This document shows, piece after piece, positions 34,174 through 43,748 of a stretch of DNA of 59,392 bases. Numbering within the stretch: position 1 is the first letter of the stretch; each line of letters opens with the position of its first letter. The stretch spans positions 10,586 through 69,977 of the forward strand of contig JAJQIL010000039.1 in assembly GCA_021199235.1 (NCBI GenBank), read 5' to 3'. The DNA is from Lachnospiraceae bacterium (lineage in GTDB: Bacteria > Bacillota > Clostridia > Lachnospirales > Lachnospiraceae). The position numbers were made by a program, and so were the translations under genes. The notes below the pieces were generated by a model. That model was not told where the DNA came from. It worked only from the letters and a program-made list of their open reading frames with translations, and did no database searches.

Positions 34174-35859
34174 TCAATGGCCGGCGCTCCCGATCAGCAC
34201 TTCTTTTCCTTTGAAAGCAAACCCGTACTTCCGGACTTTTTTGACGCCTCTTGCTTTCAGATCCGCCTCATATTTTTTGTCCTCGATCTGGTCAAGGGCG
34301 CGCCTGATCGTATCCTCCAGTGTCTCCTCTTTCTGAGGATCAAACACTTTAAATTCGATGACTATACCATCCTTCGATTTATCCTTTGGCTCAATACAGA
34401 CATCATATCGCCCGAACCCGCTCTCTCTGTTTGACGTCAGAATGTGCGTGTGGTACAGGTCCGCAATGATTCCCAGTGTGAAGCCGTGATAAAACTGTTC
34501 TGCCTTTTCACCCTCAGTAGAATGGCTTCCCACATCAAAATAGCTGAACGTATACAACGTTACCTTTTGCAGATAACGCTGCATTCCCTCCAGATTCCCG
34601 CAAAGCAGCATACGGATGAACTCCGTATATTCATCATAAGATTCAGAAAACCATTTTTTTACCAGCTTGTACAACGCTTCCCGTACTTCATAATTTGTCA
34701 GGGAAATTTCATACCCTTCCTCTGTTCGCTTTACCGTCTTTACATATCCTGTCGTCAAAAACCAGCTCCAGATGGTTTTCGAATCACCGCGAAGCTCCGC
34801 ATAAGTAATAGACTCATCAATCTCGGTCTTTATGGTTCCACCTGCAAGAAGTGTCTCGAATTCATCCTTTACCTTGACAGAGCCTTCCCTCACCAGTTTT
34901 CCAACCAGTGCATTCCCGCTGGTATTCATCCAGAAAGGCTTCAGGCATTTTTCACTTAAGAAGTTCAGAATAGACCACGGATTGTATATCTCACTCTGGC
35001 TGCCAAACTGAAATCCATCATACCAGTATTTCACTTCCCCTTTTTTATCCGCCAGATCATACGTCTCCAGTGCAGCAAATACCTCACCCTCCGTAAAACC
35101 AAAGCATGTCTGGTACATATCTACCGTTGTCGTCACAACGCGTGGGTTATTGAGGTCAGAAAAAATGGATTCCTGTGTAATTCTTGTAATACCTGTCATA
35201 AGGCCGCGGTCCAGATAAGGATTATCCTTAAAAGCGGCATGGAACATCCGCCGCGTGTATTCGATCGCCTCTTCCCAATAGCCCGCGGTGTATGCCTCCA
35301 GCATGGGAGTGTCATACTCGTCGATCAGGATCATGACCTTTTCGCCAAAATGCTCATACATGCACTTTGAGAGGAAACGGAATGCATGCATACACTCTTC
35401 ATCCCCGGCCTTTTTTTGCACGACAGATAAAAAATCCTCTTTATCCGCCGCCGAGAGTTTCTCCGATTCCAGTAAATAGGAGTGCCTGTCGAACAATTCA
35501 GCCAGCAGCATCCGAATGACCGTTTTCATGCTTTCATAGCTCTTCTGTTTCACATTTGCCAGACTGAAATTGATGACCGGATATCTGCCCTGCAGTTTAC
35601 GAAGATTTTCATCCTCCCACACAGCCAGTCCCTGAAAGAGGCCGGAGCAGTCTGCATAGCGGTTTGAGAAAAAGGTCTCCACCATACTCAGAGTCAGGGT
35701 TTTCCCAAATCTCCGCGGTCTCGTGATCAGCGTCACCTGATCCGCGCTCTCATACCAGTCTCTGATAAAATAAGTCTTATCAACATAAAATACATTCCTG
35801 TTTATCATATCTGAAAAATCCGTGATTCCAAGAGCAACCTTTTTCTTCGAGGATTCCAT
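34174..35859 (-). CDS. AAA-ATPase-like protein with a C-terminal PD-(D/E)XK nuclease-like domain (intact paralogue)
   Basis: 561 residues from the ATG at 35859 (AAGGAGG seven bases upstream). Opening GITDFSDMINRNVFYVDKTYFI, Walker A RPRRFGKT at 48-55, Walker B VMILIDEYDTPML near 190, arginine-rich GLMTGITRITQESIFSDLNN, and a C-terminal PD-(D/E)XK core with FGRYDVCIEP and IVIEFKVFD. This architecture (AAA-ATPase_like plus PDDEXK_9) is very common in gut anaerobes in many copies; function unknown, proposed to be mobile- or defence-related. It is the intact homologue of the broken copy at 2526-4228. Confidence 0.9.
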   Translation of the reverse strand: MESSKKKVALGITDFSDMINRNVFYVDKTYFIRDWYESADQVTLITRPRRFGKTLTLSMVETFFSNRYADCSGLFQGLAVWEDENLRKLQGRYPVINFSLANVKQKSYESMKTVIRMLLAELFDRHSYLLESEKLSAADKEDFLSVVQKKAGDEECMHAFRFLSKCMYEHFGEKVMILIDEYDTPMLEAYTAGYWEEAIEYTRRMFHAAFKDNPYLDRGLMTGITRITQESIFSDLNNPRVVTTTVDMYQTCFGFTEGEVFAALETYDLADKKGEVKYWYDGFQFGSQSEIYNPWSILNFLSEKCLKPFWMNTSGNALVGKLVREGSVKVKDEFETLLAGGTIKTEIDESITYAELRGDSKTIWSWFLTTGYVKTVKRTEEGYEISLTNYEVREALYKLVKKWFSESYDEYTEFIRMLLCGNLEGMQRYLQKVTLYTFSYFDVGSHSTEGEKAEQFYHGFTLGIIADLYHTHILTSNRESGFGRYDVCIEPKDKSKDGIVIEFKVFDPQKEETLEDTIRRALDQIEDKKYEADLKARGVKKVRKYGFAFKGKEVLIGSAGH

Positions 35860-35952
35860 AGAACAGCCTCCTTCCCCCAACACACGTCCCTGCTGTCATG
35901 TATGTTATGATTATACACAGCCCCAAAGCAAAAAACAACCGCTGTTTTCAGT

Positions 35953-36915
35953 CTATAAAATCCTGTACAATCGTTGCGCCGCGATCAGCGAATTGCGCAC
36001 CATATCCTCCATGGCCTGATCCGTAAAGTAGGCTGCGTGCGGCAGCATCAGCACATTCGGCATCGCGTTTAGAATCGCCATCTCGTGATGGTTCACCATC
36101 TGGTTTTTGTGGTCTCTGTAATAAATGCTGCGGTCGCCGTCAAAGACATCCAGTCCTGCTCCGGCCAGATGGCCGCTCTCCAATGCTTCGATCAGGGCTT
36201 CCGAATCAACCAGCGGCCCGCGCGCCGTATTGATCAGCACCGCGCCTTCTTTCATGGCCTGCAGCCGCTCCCGGTTCATAAAGTGGTAAGTCTCCTCATT
36301 TGAAGCAAGGTGCAAAGAAAGAATGTCACTCTTTTGCAGCAGCTCCTCCAGCGGGCAGTATTCCGCAAACAGCTCCATCTCCGGCTTTTCATGCCGGTTC
36401 CAGTAAAGCACCTTACATCCAAATCCCGCAAGATGCTGCGCTGTCGTAATGCCAATCCTGCCCGCACCCAGGATCCCCACCGTCATGTTCGGCAGCTCCC
36501 GTCCCCGAAGACCCGGCATGGTGTAATCCTGCCCGGCATAACGAAGCAGCATCGGCTTCACATGGCGAAGCAGCATCAGCATCATCATGATCGCATAATC
36601 CGCCACACTCGCCGGCGAATAGGAAATATTACTGACCGCAATCCCCAGCTTTTTCGCGTACGGCACATTCATATGTTCCATGCCGATGGTACGCGTCACG
36701 GCAATCCGGACGCCGTTGGCATAATACTGATTCCACAGCTCGGGCGTCAGCACCGTGTCTGAAAGGACATTGATGCAGTCCATTCCTTTCGCCAGGTACA
36801 TGTTGTCAAAGCCCGGCTTTTCTTCTGTCATCGTCAGCTCGATGTCATATTGATCATGATATTTTTCAAAAATCGGAATTTCCTCTTTGTCAACTGCAAA
36901 GGCAAGCATTTTCAT
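35953..36915 (-). CDS. D-lactate dehydrogenase-like 2-hydroxyacid dehydrogenase
   Basis: 320 residues. NAD motif VGILGAGRIGITTAQHL near 145; ILSLHLASNEETYHFMN, LINTARGPLVDSEAL (catalytic Arg), AGAGLDVFDGDRSIYY (Glu) and MLPHAAYFT (His) follow the LdhA/VanH group. Reduces a 2-oxoacid such as pyruvate to the D-hydroxyacid. It is separated by about 240 bases from the amidohydrolase and transporter genes on the same strand. Confidence 0.9.
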   Translation of the reverse strand: MKMLAFAVDKEEIPIFEKYHDQYDIELTMTEEKPGFDNMYLAKGMDCINVLSDTVLTPELWNQYYANGVRIAVTRTIGMEHMNVPYAKKLGIAVSNISYSPASVADYAIMMMLMLLRHVKPMLLRYAGQDYTMPGLRGRELPNMTVGILGAGRIGITTAQHLAGFGCKVLYWNRHEKPEMELFAEYCPLEELLQKSDILSLHLASNEETYHFMNRERLQAMKEGAVLINTARGPLVDSEALIEALESGHLAGAGLDVFDGDRSIYYRDHKNQMVNHHEMAILNAMPNVLMLPHAAYFTDQAMEDMVRNSLIAAQRLYRIL

Positions 36916-37153
36916 ATCGGTTCTCCATACACAGTCCGCAATTTTTCCGCCAGAGAAAAGGCATTTTCGCCTCTTTTAAACGGATGTTCCTGCGGACGTA
37001 TTTTCTGATGCTTAGTCTAACACACCATTAAGTCTAAACGCAACTGCTTCAATAAAAACTGCCTGACCCTTATCCTGCCCGGCATATTACTGATTCCCGT
37101 GTCGGCATCAGGCCGCAGCATTCTCCACAGCGCCAGTATGCCAATCTTCTCCT

Positions 37154-38407
37154 TTATCCCAGAGATGCAAGCAGTGCTTCCATGCTTTCATACGCAGGCT
37201 GAAAATCACCCGTATCCGGCGGATTATCCAGAAAATTAAGGGTATATCCGGCCATGGCTACCACCCCGTAAAGCAATCCCTTTTCATCCAGATCAAATTC
37301 GGGGGTGTGATGGTTGGCTCCCGACCCCAGTGCTTCATTTTGAATACCGACAAAGGTCTCCACTCCTGGATACATATTGCAAAGGTAACTGAATGTCTCT
37401 GAAGCCATCCAGGGTTTGCACTCGTACACCGCATCGCGACCAAGATACTGTTCCACCGCCTGCAGAAAAAGACTGCGGCAGCCCGGATGATTGACGGTCG
37501 GAAGCAGTCGCTCCACAACCTCAAGGTCAAATGTACAGTAGTTCAAAGGGCATACTGCCTGCGCAATTCTTTTAAATTCTTCAAAAAACTCCGCGCCGCA
37601 TACACGATCGGTCATACGGATGCTTCCCTCACATGTCAGTACATCTGGAATCAGATTGAAACGGGAACCCGCATGCAGTGAGCCGACAGACCAGGTCAGA
37701 CTGGTATCTGGGCGCACATAACGCAGCCGCAGGGTTTCCAGATCTGAATAAATCTCATGGAAACAGTCAATCGTGCTGTGCGCCAGGTCCGGTCGGGAGC
37801 CATGCCCTCCCTGACCTTTAATCCTCAGCAGGAAATGATAATGCCCCGCCATAGCCGTTCCCGGACAGCAGGACAATTTCCCCGTGGGGATATCCCAGCG
37901 CACATGCGATGCGTAACAGGTATCTATTTTTGTCTGTTCCTTTGCAAACCAGGCACATATTTTTTCCACATTACGATGTCCCTCCTCGCCTTCCTCAAAC
38001 ATCAGGATCACCGATCCCTGAAGCTCCCGCTCCAGAGATTTCAGCAGTCGGGCCGCTGTCAGCAGCATTGCAGTATGCCCGTCATGCCCGCATGCGTGCA
38101 TGACTCCCGGAATTTTCGAGATACAGATCCTTGGACCTTTCAGATTGTGTTCCGCCTCCAAAATGGGCAGCGCGTCCATATCCGCTCTCAGAAGGACAGT
38201 CCTGCCTTCCTTTGCCCCTTTCAGATATCCAAGGATTCCTCCGCCCGGTACAACCGTGTAAGGAACCTTCATACTCTCCAGCTGCCGGGCAATCTCAGCC
38301 ATCGTCTCCACCTGTTCCGCCGGGCCGCTCTCCGGGTATTCATGAAAATGCCGCCGCATCGAAACGGTGTAATCAAATTCTTTTTTCGCCATATCAAAAA
38401 TATCCAT
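37154..38407 (-). CDS. M20-family amidohydrolase
   Basis: 417 residues, ATG at 38407 with AAGGA nine bases upstream (a GTG six bases earlier is too close to it). Metal ligands are seen in LLRADMDALPI, VMHACGHDGH, MFEEGEEGHR and GSGANHHTPEF. Family members deacylate N-acyl amino acids, hippurate or IAA conjugates. It follows the amino-acid ABC genes by about 65 bases, so it probably acts on the imported compound (inference). Confidence 0.92.
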   Translation of the reverse strand: MDIFDMAKKEFDYTVSMRRHFHEYPESGPAEQVETMAEIARQLESMKVPYTVVPGGGILGYLKGAKEGRTVLLRADMDALPILEAEHNLKGPRICISKIPGVMHACGHDGHTAMLLTAARLLKSLERELQGSVILMFEEGEEGHRNVEKICAWFAKEQTKIDTCYASHVRWDIPTGKLSCCPGTAMAGHYHFLLRIKGQGGHGSRPDLAHSTIDCFHEIYSDLETLRLRYVRPDTSLTWSVGSLHAGSRFNLIPDVLTCEGSIRMTDRVCGAEFFEEFKRIAQAVCPLNYCTFDLEVVERLLPTVNHPGCRSLFLQAVEQYLGRDAVYECKPWMASETFSYLCNMYPGVETFVGIQNEALGSGANHHTPEFDLDEKGLLYGVVAMAGYTLNFLDNPPDTGDFQPAYESMEALLASLG

Positions 38408-38471
38408 AACCACTCATCCTTCTCCCACGTTTTACCGCATTTCATCCTTTTCCAGTAAAGCTGCTGCATCT

Positions 38472-39212
38472 TCACTCTTTTTTCGCCACTGCACGCAGAA
38501 ACTGCTGTGTCCTGGGATTCTGCGAATGGTCAAATACATCAGACGGTTTACCCTGCTCTACCACAACACCGCCGTCCATAAATACAACCCGGTCTGCCAC
38601 TTCCCGCGCAAAATCCATTTCATGTGTCACAACCGCCATAGTGATTCCCGTCCTGGTGACATCCTTCATGACAGAAAGCACCTCGCCTACCAGTTCCGGA
38701 TCCAGCGCTGCCGTCGGCTCATCAAACAGAATTGCGTGCGGCTTTAGCGCCAGTCCCCTTGCAATCCCAACTCGCTGCTGCTGACCGCCTGAGAGCTGCG
38801 ACGGATAATAATTCATACGTTCTCCCATCCCCACAATATTCAGATAATGTTCCGCAATCTCCTTTGCCTCATTTTTCTGCTTTTTCTGCACAATCGTAAG
38901 ACCGGCCATGACATTTTCCAGAGCCGTTTTATTGCGAAACAGATTATAATTCTGAAATACCATCGTGCTGTTTTTTCGAAGCGCCTGCACTTCCGTTTTA
39001 GTACAGGATGCAGAATCCACTTTTACATCCCCTACCTGAACGGCCCCCTTTGTAGGCCGTTCCAGATAGTTTGTGCAGCGCAGCAGTGTTGTTTTTCCGG
39101 AACCGGATGGGCCTAAGATACACACCACTTCTCCTGTCGCGATTTCAAAATTCACACCTTTTAATACTTCCAGATCCCCAAATATTTTATGGATGTTTTC
39201 ATATCTGATCAT
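38472..39212 (-). CDS. Polar amino acid ABC transporter ATP-binding protein
   Basis: 246 residues from the ATG at 39212 (GGAGG seven bases upstream). Walker A GPSGSGKTT, Q-loop VFQNYNLF, signature LSGGQQQRVGIARGLA, Walker B ILFDEPTAALDPELV, H-loop VTHEMDFA. GlnQ/HisP group. Partner of the permease and binding protein upstream. Confidence 0.95.
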   Translation of the reverse strand: MIRYENIHKIFGDLEVLKGVNFEIATGEVVCILGPSGSGKTTLLRCTNYLERPTKGAVQVGDVKVDSASCTKTEVQALRKNSTMVFQNYNLFRNKTALENVMAGLTIVQKKQKNEAKEIAEHYLNIVGMGERMNYYPSQLSGGQQQRVGIARGLALKPHAILFDEPTAALDPELVGEVLSVMKDVTRTGITMAVVTHEMDFAREVADRVVFMDGGVVVEQGKPSDVFDHSQNPRTQQFLRAVAKKE

Positions 39213-39245
39213 CTGCTTTCCTCCCGCCATCCGGCCATTTCCCTG

Positions 39246-39914
39246 TCAATAGATTGCATTGGCTTTATGCTCGATCATCTTCTGCACTGCCACAAAGATC
39301 ATGTTCAGCGCCCAATACAGAATCAACACGCAAAGATAGACTTCTATAAACCGATAGGTCTTATTCGCGAGCATTTTCGCGCGAAGCATCATGTCCACTA
39401 CGCCAACCATCGAGCAAAGCGACGACCCCTTAAAGCATTCGATAAAATTGTTCATCAGTGACGGCACCGCCAGACGAAACGCCTGCGGAAGCACCACATG
39501 GATATATCCCTGTATCGAGGTCATGCCGCAGGTAATGCAAGCTTCCATCTGACCCTTGTCCACGGAAAGAATCGCGCCGCGGATCGTCTCCGACATATAG
39601 GCGGAATAAGAAAGCGCCAGACACAGCACAGCCTGCGTGGTAAGTGACAGCTGATTGATTCCCGGCATATAGGGAAAAATCCCGTAACAGAATAAAAACA
39701 GCTGCGCCAGAAGCGGAGTCCCGCGGAAAAGAGACAGCCACACTTTTAATACAGCCTGTATGACCCGGTTCTTCGTCATCGCAATGACCGCCAGCAGAAT
39801 CGCCAGTACAAACGCGGAAGCAAAAGAAGCAAATGTAACAAAGAGCGTCACCCTCATACATTCTATTATTGGAAGGAACGCATCTGCAAAGTAGCTCATC
39901 GAAAAATGATACAT
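39246..39914 (-). CDS. Polar amino acid ABC transporter permease
   Basis: 222 residues, GAGGAGG before the ATG. HisM/GlnP family: opening helix with MRVTLFVTFASFASAFVLAILLAVI, FRGTPLLAQLFLFCYGI, then the EAA loop ACITCGMTSIQGYIHVVLPQAFR. Five hydrophobic segments. Confidence 0.93.
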   Translation of the reverse strand: MYHFSMSYFADAFLPIIECMRVTLFVTFASFASAFVLAILLAVIAMTKNRVIQAVLKVWLSLFRGTPLLAQLFLFCYGIFPYMPGINQLSLTTQAVLCLALSYSAYMSETIRGAILSVDKGQMEACITCGMTSIQGYIHVVLPQAFRLAVPSLMNNFIECFKGSSLCSMVGVVDMMLRAKMLANKTYRFIEVYLCVLILYWALNMIFVAVQKMIEHKANAIY

Positions 39915-40037
39915 AAGTCAACCTCCTCCCCTTGTTCAGAAGTTTTTCGTCAACGGAAAAATCAGGATGCGTCCGTCAGATTTCGCCGGGCGCATCCTGC
40001 CAGGGCAGATTTTTATTCGTCTATCCTGAATAGACAA

Positions 40038-41006
40038 CTACTCTTCTTCATAGCTCTGCCATGCGTCATCGCCGGTCGTGGTGACATAATTCACCTCCCC
40101 TTCCGGAAGGGCTGTCACATCCATGTCAAACCATTTCATGGAAAAAGTTTCCAGCGTTCCGTCCTCATGCATCAACTCAATCAGATCATTAAACGCATTA
40201 ATGTATTCTTTGTTGGATTCCACACGTGCCCAGCCATAAACGATCGGCATGTTTTTCCACTGCACATCCTGAATATGGAGGATGTCGCCGTTTCCGGACT
40301 GCGCCACCGCGTAAGCGCAGGTCGACGTACACTGGAACTCCGCGTCTGCCTGCTTCTGGACTACCGCCGGAATCAATACTGCCGCTGAGTCGAGCACCAG
40401 CTTGTTGATAATAATCCCGTTTTCTGCCTGCTGTTCGATCACTTCTTCCAATACCAGAGTCGCGTTAGAACCAGCCTCACCGGCAATCGTCTTGCCGTCC
40501 CAGAAGGTCATGTCGCCATCCTCCGGAATCCCATCCTCTGTCCTGGAAACGATGGAATAAGACTCCCATGCGTAGGTGTTGGTAAACCAGTAAAGACCCA
40601 GACGATCATCATTGACAGTCGTCAGATTGGCAATTGTGTCAATGACACCGTTCTGCAGCATTCCCCACAGGGACGCATATTCCGACACTGTCCATTCAAT
40701 CGTAATGCCATAGTAATCACAGATGTAATTCATAACATCGATGTCCATACCCTCCGGATTTCCCGTGCCGTCATCCATGGTCCATCCGGCCTGTGCGCAT
40801 CCGGTACCAATCTTCAATGTCGTTCCGGCTAAAGACGCGTATTTTTCCTTTAAATCCTCCCCTTCAGCAACTGTCAGAGTCTCTTCCGTCCCGCTTTCTT
40901 CTTCAGCTGCGGCCAGAATACCTGTTGACCCGCAGAACACCAGGGATGTCGCCATGCTTACAGCTGCCAGACTGCTTAAAAGCTTTCTTCCAAATCTTTT
41001 TTTCAT
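40038..41006 (-). CDS. Amino acid ABC transporter substrate-binding protein
   Basis: 322 residues with a long signal sequence (MKKRFGRKLLSSLAAVSMATSLVFCGSTG); the Cys in FCG could be lipid-modified though the box is not ideal. Type-2 periplasmic-binding fold (SBP_bac_3): GTTLKIGTGCAQAGW, GMDIDVMNYICDYYGITIEW, VIDTIANLTTVNDDRLGLYWFTN. The ligand pocket is not readable; the neighbours suggest an amino acid or acylated amino acid. First gene of the three-gene importer. Confidence 0.92.
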   Translation of the reverse strand: MKKRFGRKLLSSLAAVSMATSLVFCGSTGILAAAEEESGTEETLTVAEGEDLKEKYASLAGTTLKIGTGCAQAGWTMDDGTGNPEGMDIDVMNYICDYYGITIEWTVSEYASLWGMLQNGVIDTIANLTTVNDDRLGLYWFTNTYAWESYSIVSRTEDGIPEDGDMTFWDGKTIAGEAGSNATLVLEEVIEQQAENGIIINKLVLDSAAVLIPAVVQKQADAEFQCTSTCAYAVAQSGNGDILHIQDVQWKNMPIVYGWARVESNKEYINAFNDLIELMHEDGTLETFSMKWFDMDVTALPEGEVNYVTTTGDDAWQSYEEE

Positions 41007-41062
41007 GATAATTCCTCCTCTTGAAACTGAAAAATGAATGGTTACGTGTATTTATATATAAA

Positions 41063-41132
41063 AAAGGTGCCTTCTGCAGTTATGATATTTCATGGTCTTC
41101 ATGAAACGCTCTTTGCTGTCAAAAGCACCTTT
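41063..41132 (-). terminator. Branched hairpin with U-tract between the aminotransferase and the binding protein
   Basis: AAAGGTGC and GCACCTTT arms about 54 bases apart. An inner TTTCATG-GTCTT-CATGAAA hairpin. On the minus strand the outer stem ends in T6. It could be a plain terminator or an attenuator for the transporter. Confidence 0.6.
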
Positions 41133-41155
41133 GCTCACACTATAACATTTCCCAG

Positions 41156-41182
41156 ATAACTGTTCAGTATCTTCACATTAAC
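41156..41182. repeat. GTAACTGT-type palindromic repeat, copy 5 (diverged)
   Basis: GATAACTGTTCAGTATCTTC followed by ACATTAAC, matching the consensus at most positions; in the gap after the aminotransferase. Confidence 0.55.
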
Positions 41183-41215
41183 TCACTGAAAATCCGGGGG
41201 AAGCGCATTTTATTT

Positions 41216-42391
41216 TCATCGCCCGTCATCGGCAATATTCCTGCAAAATTCCGCAATTCTGCGCACACCCTCTATGATATCATCCATGCTGGCCGCATAA
41301 GAAATCCGAATATATTTACTCCCGTCTCTGGCGCCAAAATGATCTCCGGGAACAACAGCCACATGCTCTTCCTCCAAAAGGCGGTCGGAAAATTCAATTG
41401 CCGTAAGCCCTGTGCCGCTGATGTTTACAAATATATAAAACGCGCCCTTCGGTCTGATACAGCTAAGCCCCAGAATCCGGTTGATCCCGGTGTAAATATA
41501 ATCCCGTCGCTTTTCATATTCCCGGCACATTTCAGAACAATGATCCAGTCCGCTTCGAAAAGCCTCTATGGCACCTCTCTGGCTGAATGTCACTCCTGCG
41601 GAGTAAACACCTTCAGTCAGCTTTGTCATAAGGGCAATCAGATGCTCCGGCCCCGCGCCGAACCCCACACGAAATCCGGTCATCGCAAAGGTCTTGGAAC
41701 AGCTGTCCACGATCAGGGTTCTCTGTGCCATCCCTTCCAGCGACGCTATACTATGATATTTCTCCCCGTCAAAAAGGATATGGCTATACACCTCATCGCT
41801 GATAATGTTCAGATCGTACTCCAAAGCCAGCTTTGCAATTTCACTAAGAGCCTCCTGGGAAATCACTCCTCCTGTCGGGTTACACGGCGAATTCAGGATC
41901 AGTGCTTTGGTCTTCGGAGTAATCGCTTCACGTAAAGACTCCGGTGTCATTACAAAGTCGTCTTTTTCGTAAACCTCCACCGGAACGGTGGTACCATGAC
42001 ACATTGCAATCATCTGGCTGTAATTGCTGAAATAGGGAGCGCTTACAAGCACTTCATCTCCCGGATCCACCATACAGAGCAGTCCCAGAAACAACGATGC
42101 CATACCGCCCGCCGTGACAATGACGTTCTCCGTTTCATAATGAACACCGGTAGTTTCGGTCAGATACTCTGCGTAAATGCCGCGCAGTTCAGTAATCCCC
42201 GCGCCCGGCGCATATCTGGTATCACGCTGATCCAGCGCTGTTTTTGCCGCCTCGATCACAGAATCAGGCGGATCAAAATCCGGTTCCCCGACCGCAAAAG
42301 AAATGACCTCCTCCATCCTGGAAACACGGACCATCATATCCCGAATCGGCGATGCCGGTATATTTTCCGCAACCCTGGCATATTTCATCAT
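41216..42391 (-). CDS. PLP-dependent aminotransferase (class I/II)
   Basis: 391 residues. AspC-like fold type I: ISFAVGEPDFDPP, YAPGAGITELR, LNSPCNPTGGV, ISDEVYSHILFDG, and the PLP lysine in DSCSKTFAMTGFRVG, with the carboxylate-binding Arg in SKYIRISYA. AAAGGAG precedes two ATGs. Substrate not readable; lies between the amino-acid importer and a TauE exporter on the same strand. Confidence 0.93.
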   Translation of the reverse strand: MMKYARVAENIPASPIRDMMVRVSRMEEVISFAVGEPDFDPPDSVIEAAKTALDQRDTRYAPGAGITELRGIYAEYLTETTGVHYETENVIVTAGGMASLFLGLLCMVDPGDEVLVSAPYFSNYSQMIAMCHGTTVPVEVYEKDDFVMTPESLREAITPKTKALILNSPCNPTGGVISQEALSEIAKLALEYDLNIISDEVYSHILFDGEKYHSIASLEGMAQRTLIVDSCSKTFAMTGFRVGFGAGPEHLIALMTKLTEGVYSAGVTFSQRGAIEAFRSGLDHCSEMCREYEKRRDYIYTGINRILGLSCIRPKGAFYIFVNISGTGLTAIEFSDRLLEEEHVAVVPGDHFGARDGSKYIRISYAASMDDIIEGVRRIAEFCRNIADDGR

Positions 42392-42450
42392 AACTTTTCA
42401 CTCCTTTACATATTACAGCAGGCCAGCCCGAACCCCAAAGCGAACTTGCC

Positions 42451-43218
42451 TTACAGAATCATATCGCAGATGATACGTACAAACAGCAGGATCAATACCA
42501 GAATAAACATGGGACGTATCACTTTTGCCCCTTTTTTCAGCGCCAGACCCGCCCCCAGATAATTGCCGGCCACGTTAAAAACTGAAGCACAGACAACCGC
42601 GTTCCACACCACCATTCCTGAAAGCGCATAGGTCAGCGAAGCCGTGAAAGTAGCGGCCGTACCGCATACTTTGGCATTTCCGGACGCGCCGACCAGATCC
42701 AGTTTCAGAAATACTGCAAAGCTCAGCAGTACGAAGGTTCCACCTCCGGCACCATAGAACCCGATATACGCTCCTAAGAACAATCCGATCAGTACTGACC
42801 GTATGATCATCTGCTTTTTTGACAGAGTATCAATGCGGTTCTCTTTCCCAAAATCTTTGTTCACAAGAATCAGCACCGCCACAACCGGCAGCATAAGCAG
42901 CATGATGTATCGAAGATACTCCTCCGGAATCAGAAGATTTAATCTTGCCCCGAGCAACGAACCGATCACAGCGTTTACGGCAGAAAGAATGGCCGTAAAC
43001 CAGTAGATCTTCCCTCCCCTCATATAGCGAATCAGCGCAGTGACAGCTCCCAGAAGGCAGGCACACTGGTTCGTTCCCGCTACAAGATGAACAGGAAAGC
43101 CAATCAGCAGAAATGTCGGCAGGGTTAAAAGACCGCCTCCGCCGGAAACCGCATCAATGATTCCCGCAAAAAAGAATACTGCGCATACGATCGCCAGTGA
43201 TGAAATTCCCAGCTCCAC
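42451..43218 (-). CDS. TauE/SafE-family sulfite or organosulfonate exporter
   Basis: 255 residues from a GTG at 43218 (AGGGAG eight bases upstream). The upstream open frame to 43395 has no site and lies in the leader. Two copies of the TauE motif: GIIDAVSGGGGLLTLPTFLLIGFPVHLVAGTNQ and GAYIGFYGAGGGTFVLLSFAVFLKLDLVGASGNAKVCG. About eight membrane segments. Family members move sulfite, sulfoacetate or similar anions outward; substrate unproven here. Confidence 0.88.
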   Translation of the reverse strand: MELGISSLAIVCAVFFFAGIIDAVSGGGGLLTLPTFLLIGFPVHLVAGTNQCACLLGAVTALIRYMRGGKIYWFTAILSAVNAVIGSLLGARLNLLIPEEYLRYIMLLMLPVVAVLILVNKDFGKENRIDTLSKKQMIIRSVLIGLFLGAYIGFYGAGGGTFVLLSFAVFLKLDLVGASGNAKVCGTAATFTASLTYALSGMVVWNAVVCASVFNVAGNYLGAGLALKKGAKVIRPMFILVLILLFVRIICDMIL

Positions 43219-43313
43219 ATCATTCACTCCCTTGCCGTTCCCTGTCTGTCTGGCGTATCCCCGCGAATCGTTTTGCTTTATGGAAATTATGAAAACAGGG
43301 TTTCCTATAAAGC

Positions 43314-43343
43314 AAAAAAAGCCGATACCCATCGGATACCAGC
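43314..43343 (-). terminator. Terminator-like hairpin inside the TauE leader
   Basis: On the minus strand GCTGGTATCC pairs with GGGTATCGGC (10 bp, three G-U) around GAT and is followed by T7. It lies between the promoter (43367-43395) and the start at 43218, so it could act as an attenuator. Confidence 0.6.
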
Positions 43344-43366
43344 TTCTTCGCCAAACAACTGTCTGG

Positions 43367-43395
43367 ATTATCTTCTCTTTTACGGAAATTGTCAA
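43367..43395 (-). promoter_or_regulatory. Promoter of the minus-strand TauE gene
   Basis: TTGACA (43395-43390), 17-base spacer, GATAAT (43372-43367). Confidence 0.65.
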
Positions 43396-43575
43396 GCAAA
43401 AAACGCCTCTTTTTTTTAACTTCGGAAAAACAAGCGTTTTTCATTCAATTTTCCAAAAATATTATGTACTTTTTGAACAGAGACGCAAAAACTTTTTCTG
43501 TCTCAAAACAGGGAATATTCCGCTTTATTTCCATCTCCGGTCGGAGATTTTATAATGTTTGGACTTCTTTCATGG

Positions 43576-43604
43576 TTGAAAAGTCCGCTCCTAATGCCTA
43601 TAAT
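43576..43604 (+). promoter_or_regulatory. Promoter of the TauE/polyprenol-kinase fusion gene
   Basis: TTGAAA (43576-43581), 17-base spacer, TATAAT (43599-43604). The leader to the ATG at 43749 is about 140 bases and shows nothing recognised. Confidence 0.65.
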
Positions 43605-43748
43605 AGTGAAGGCGATTATGTAAAATTGGGATAAATTCCACGTAAGATATCTGTAAACTACAGGCAATACCGTTTCGGCAGAAAATCCGTCGCGGAAATC
43701 CATTCAGAAAATCAGCAAATGAAATAACAAAAAGAACAGGTGATGATC

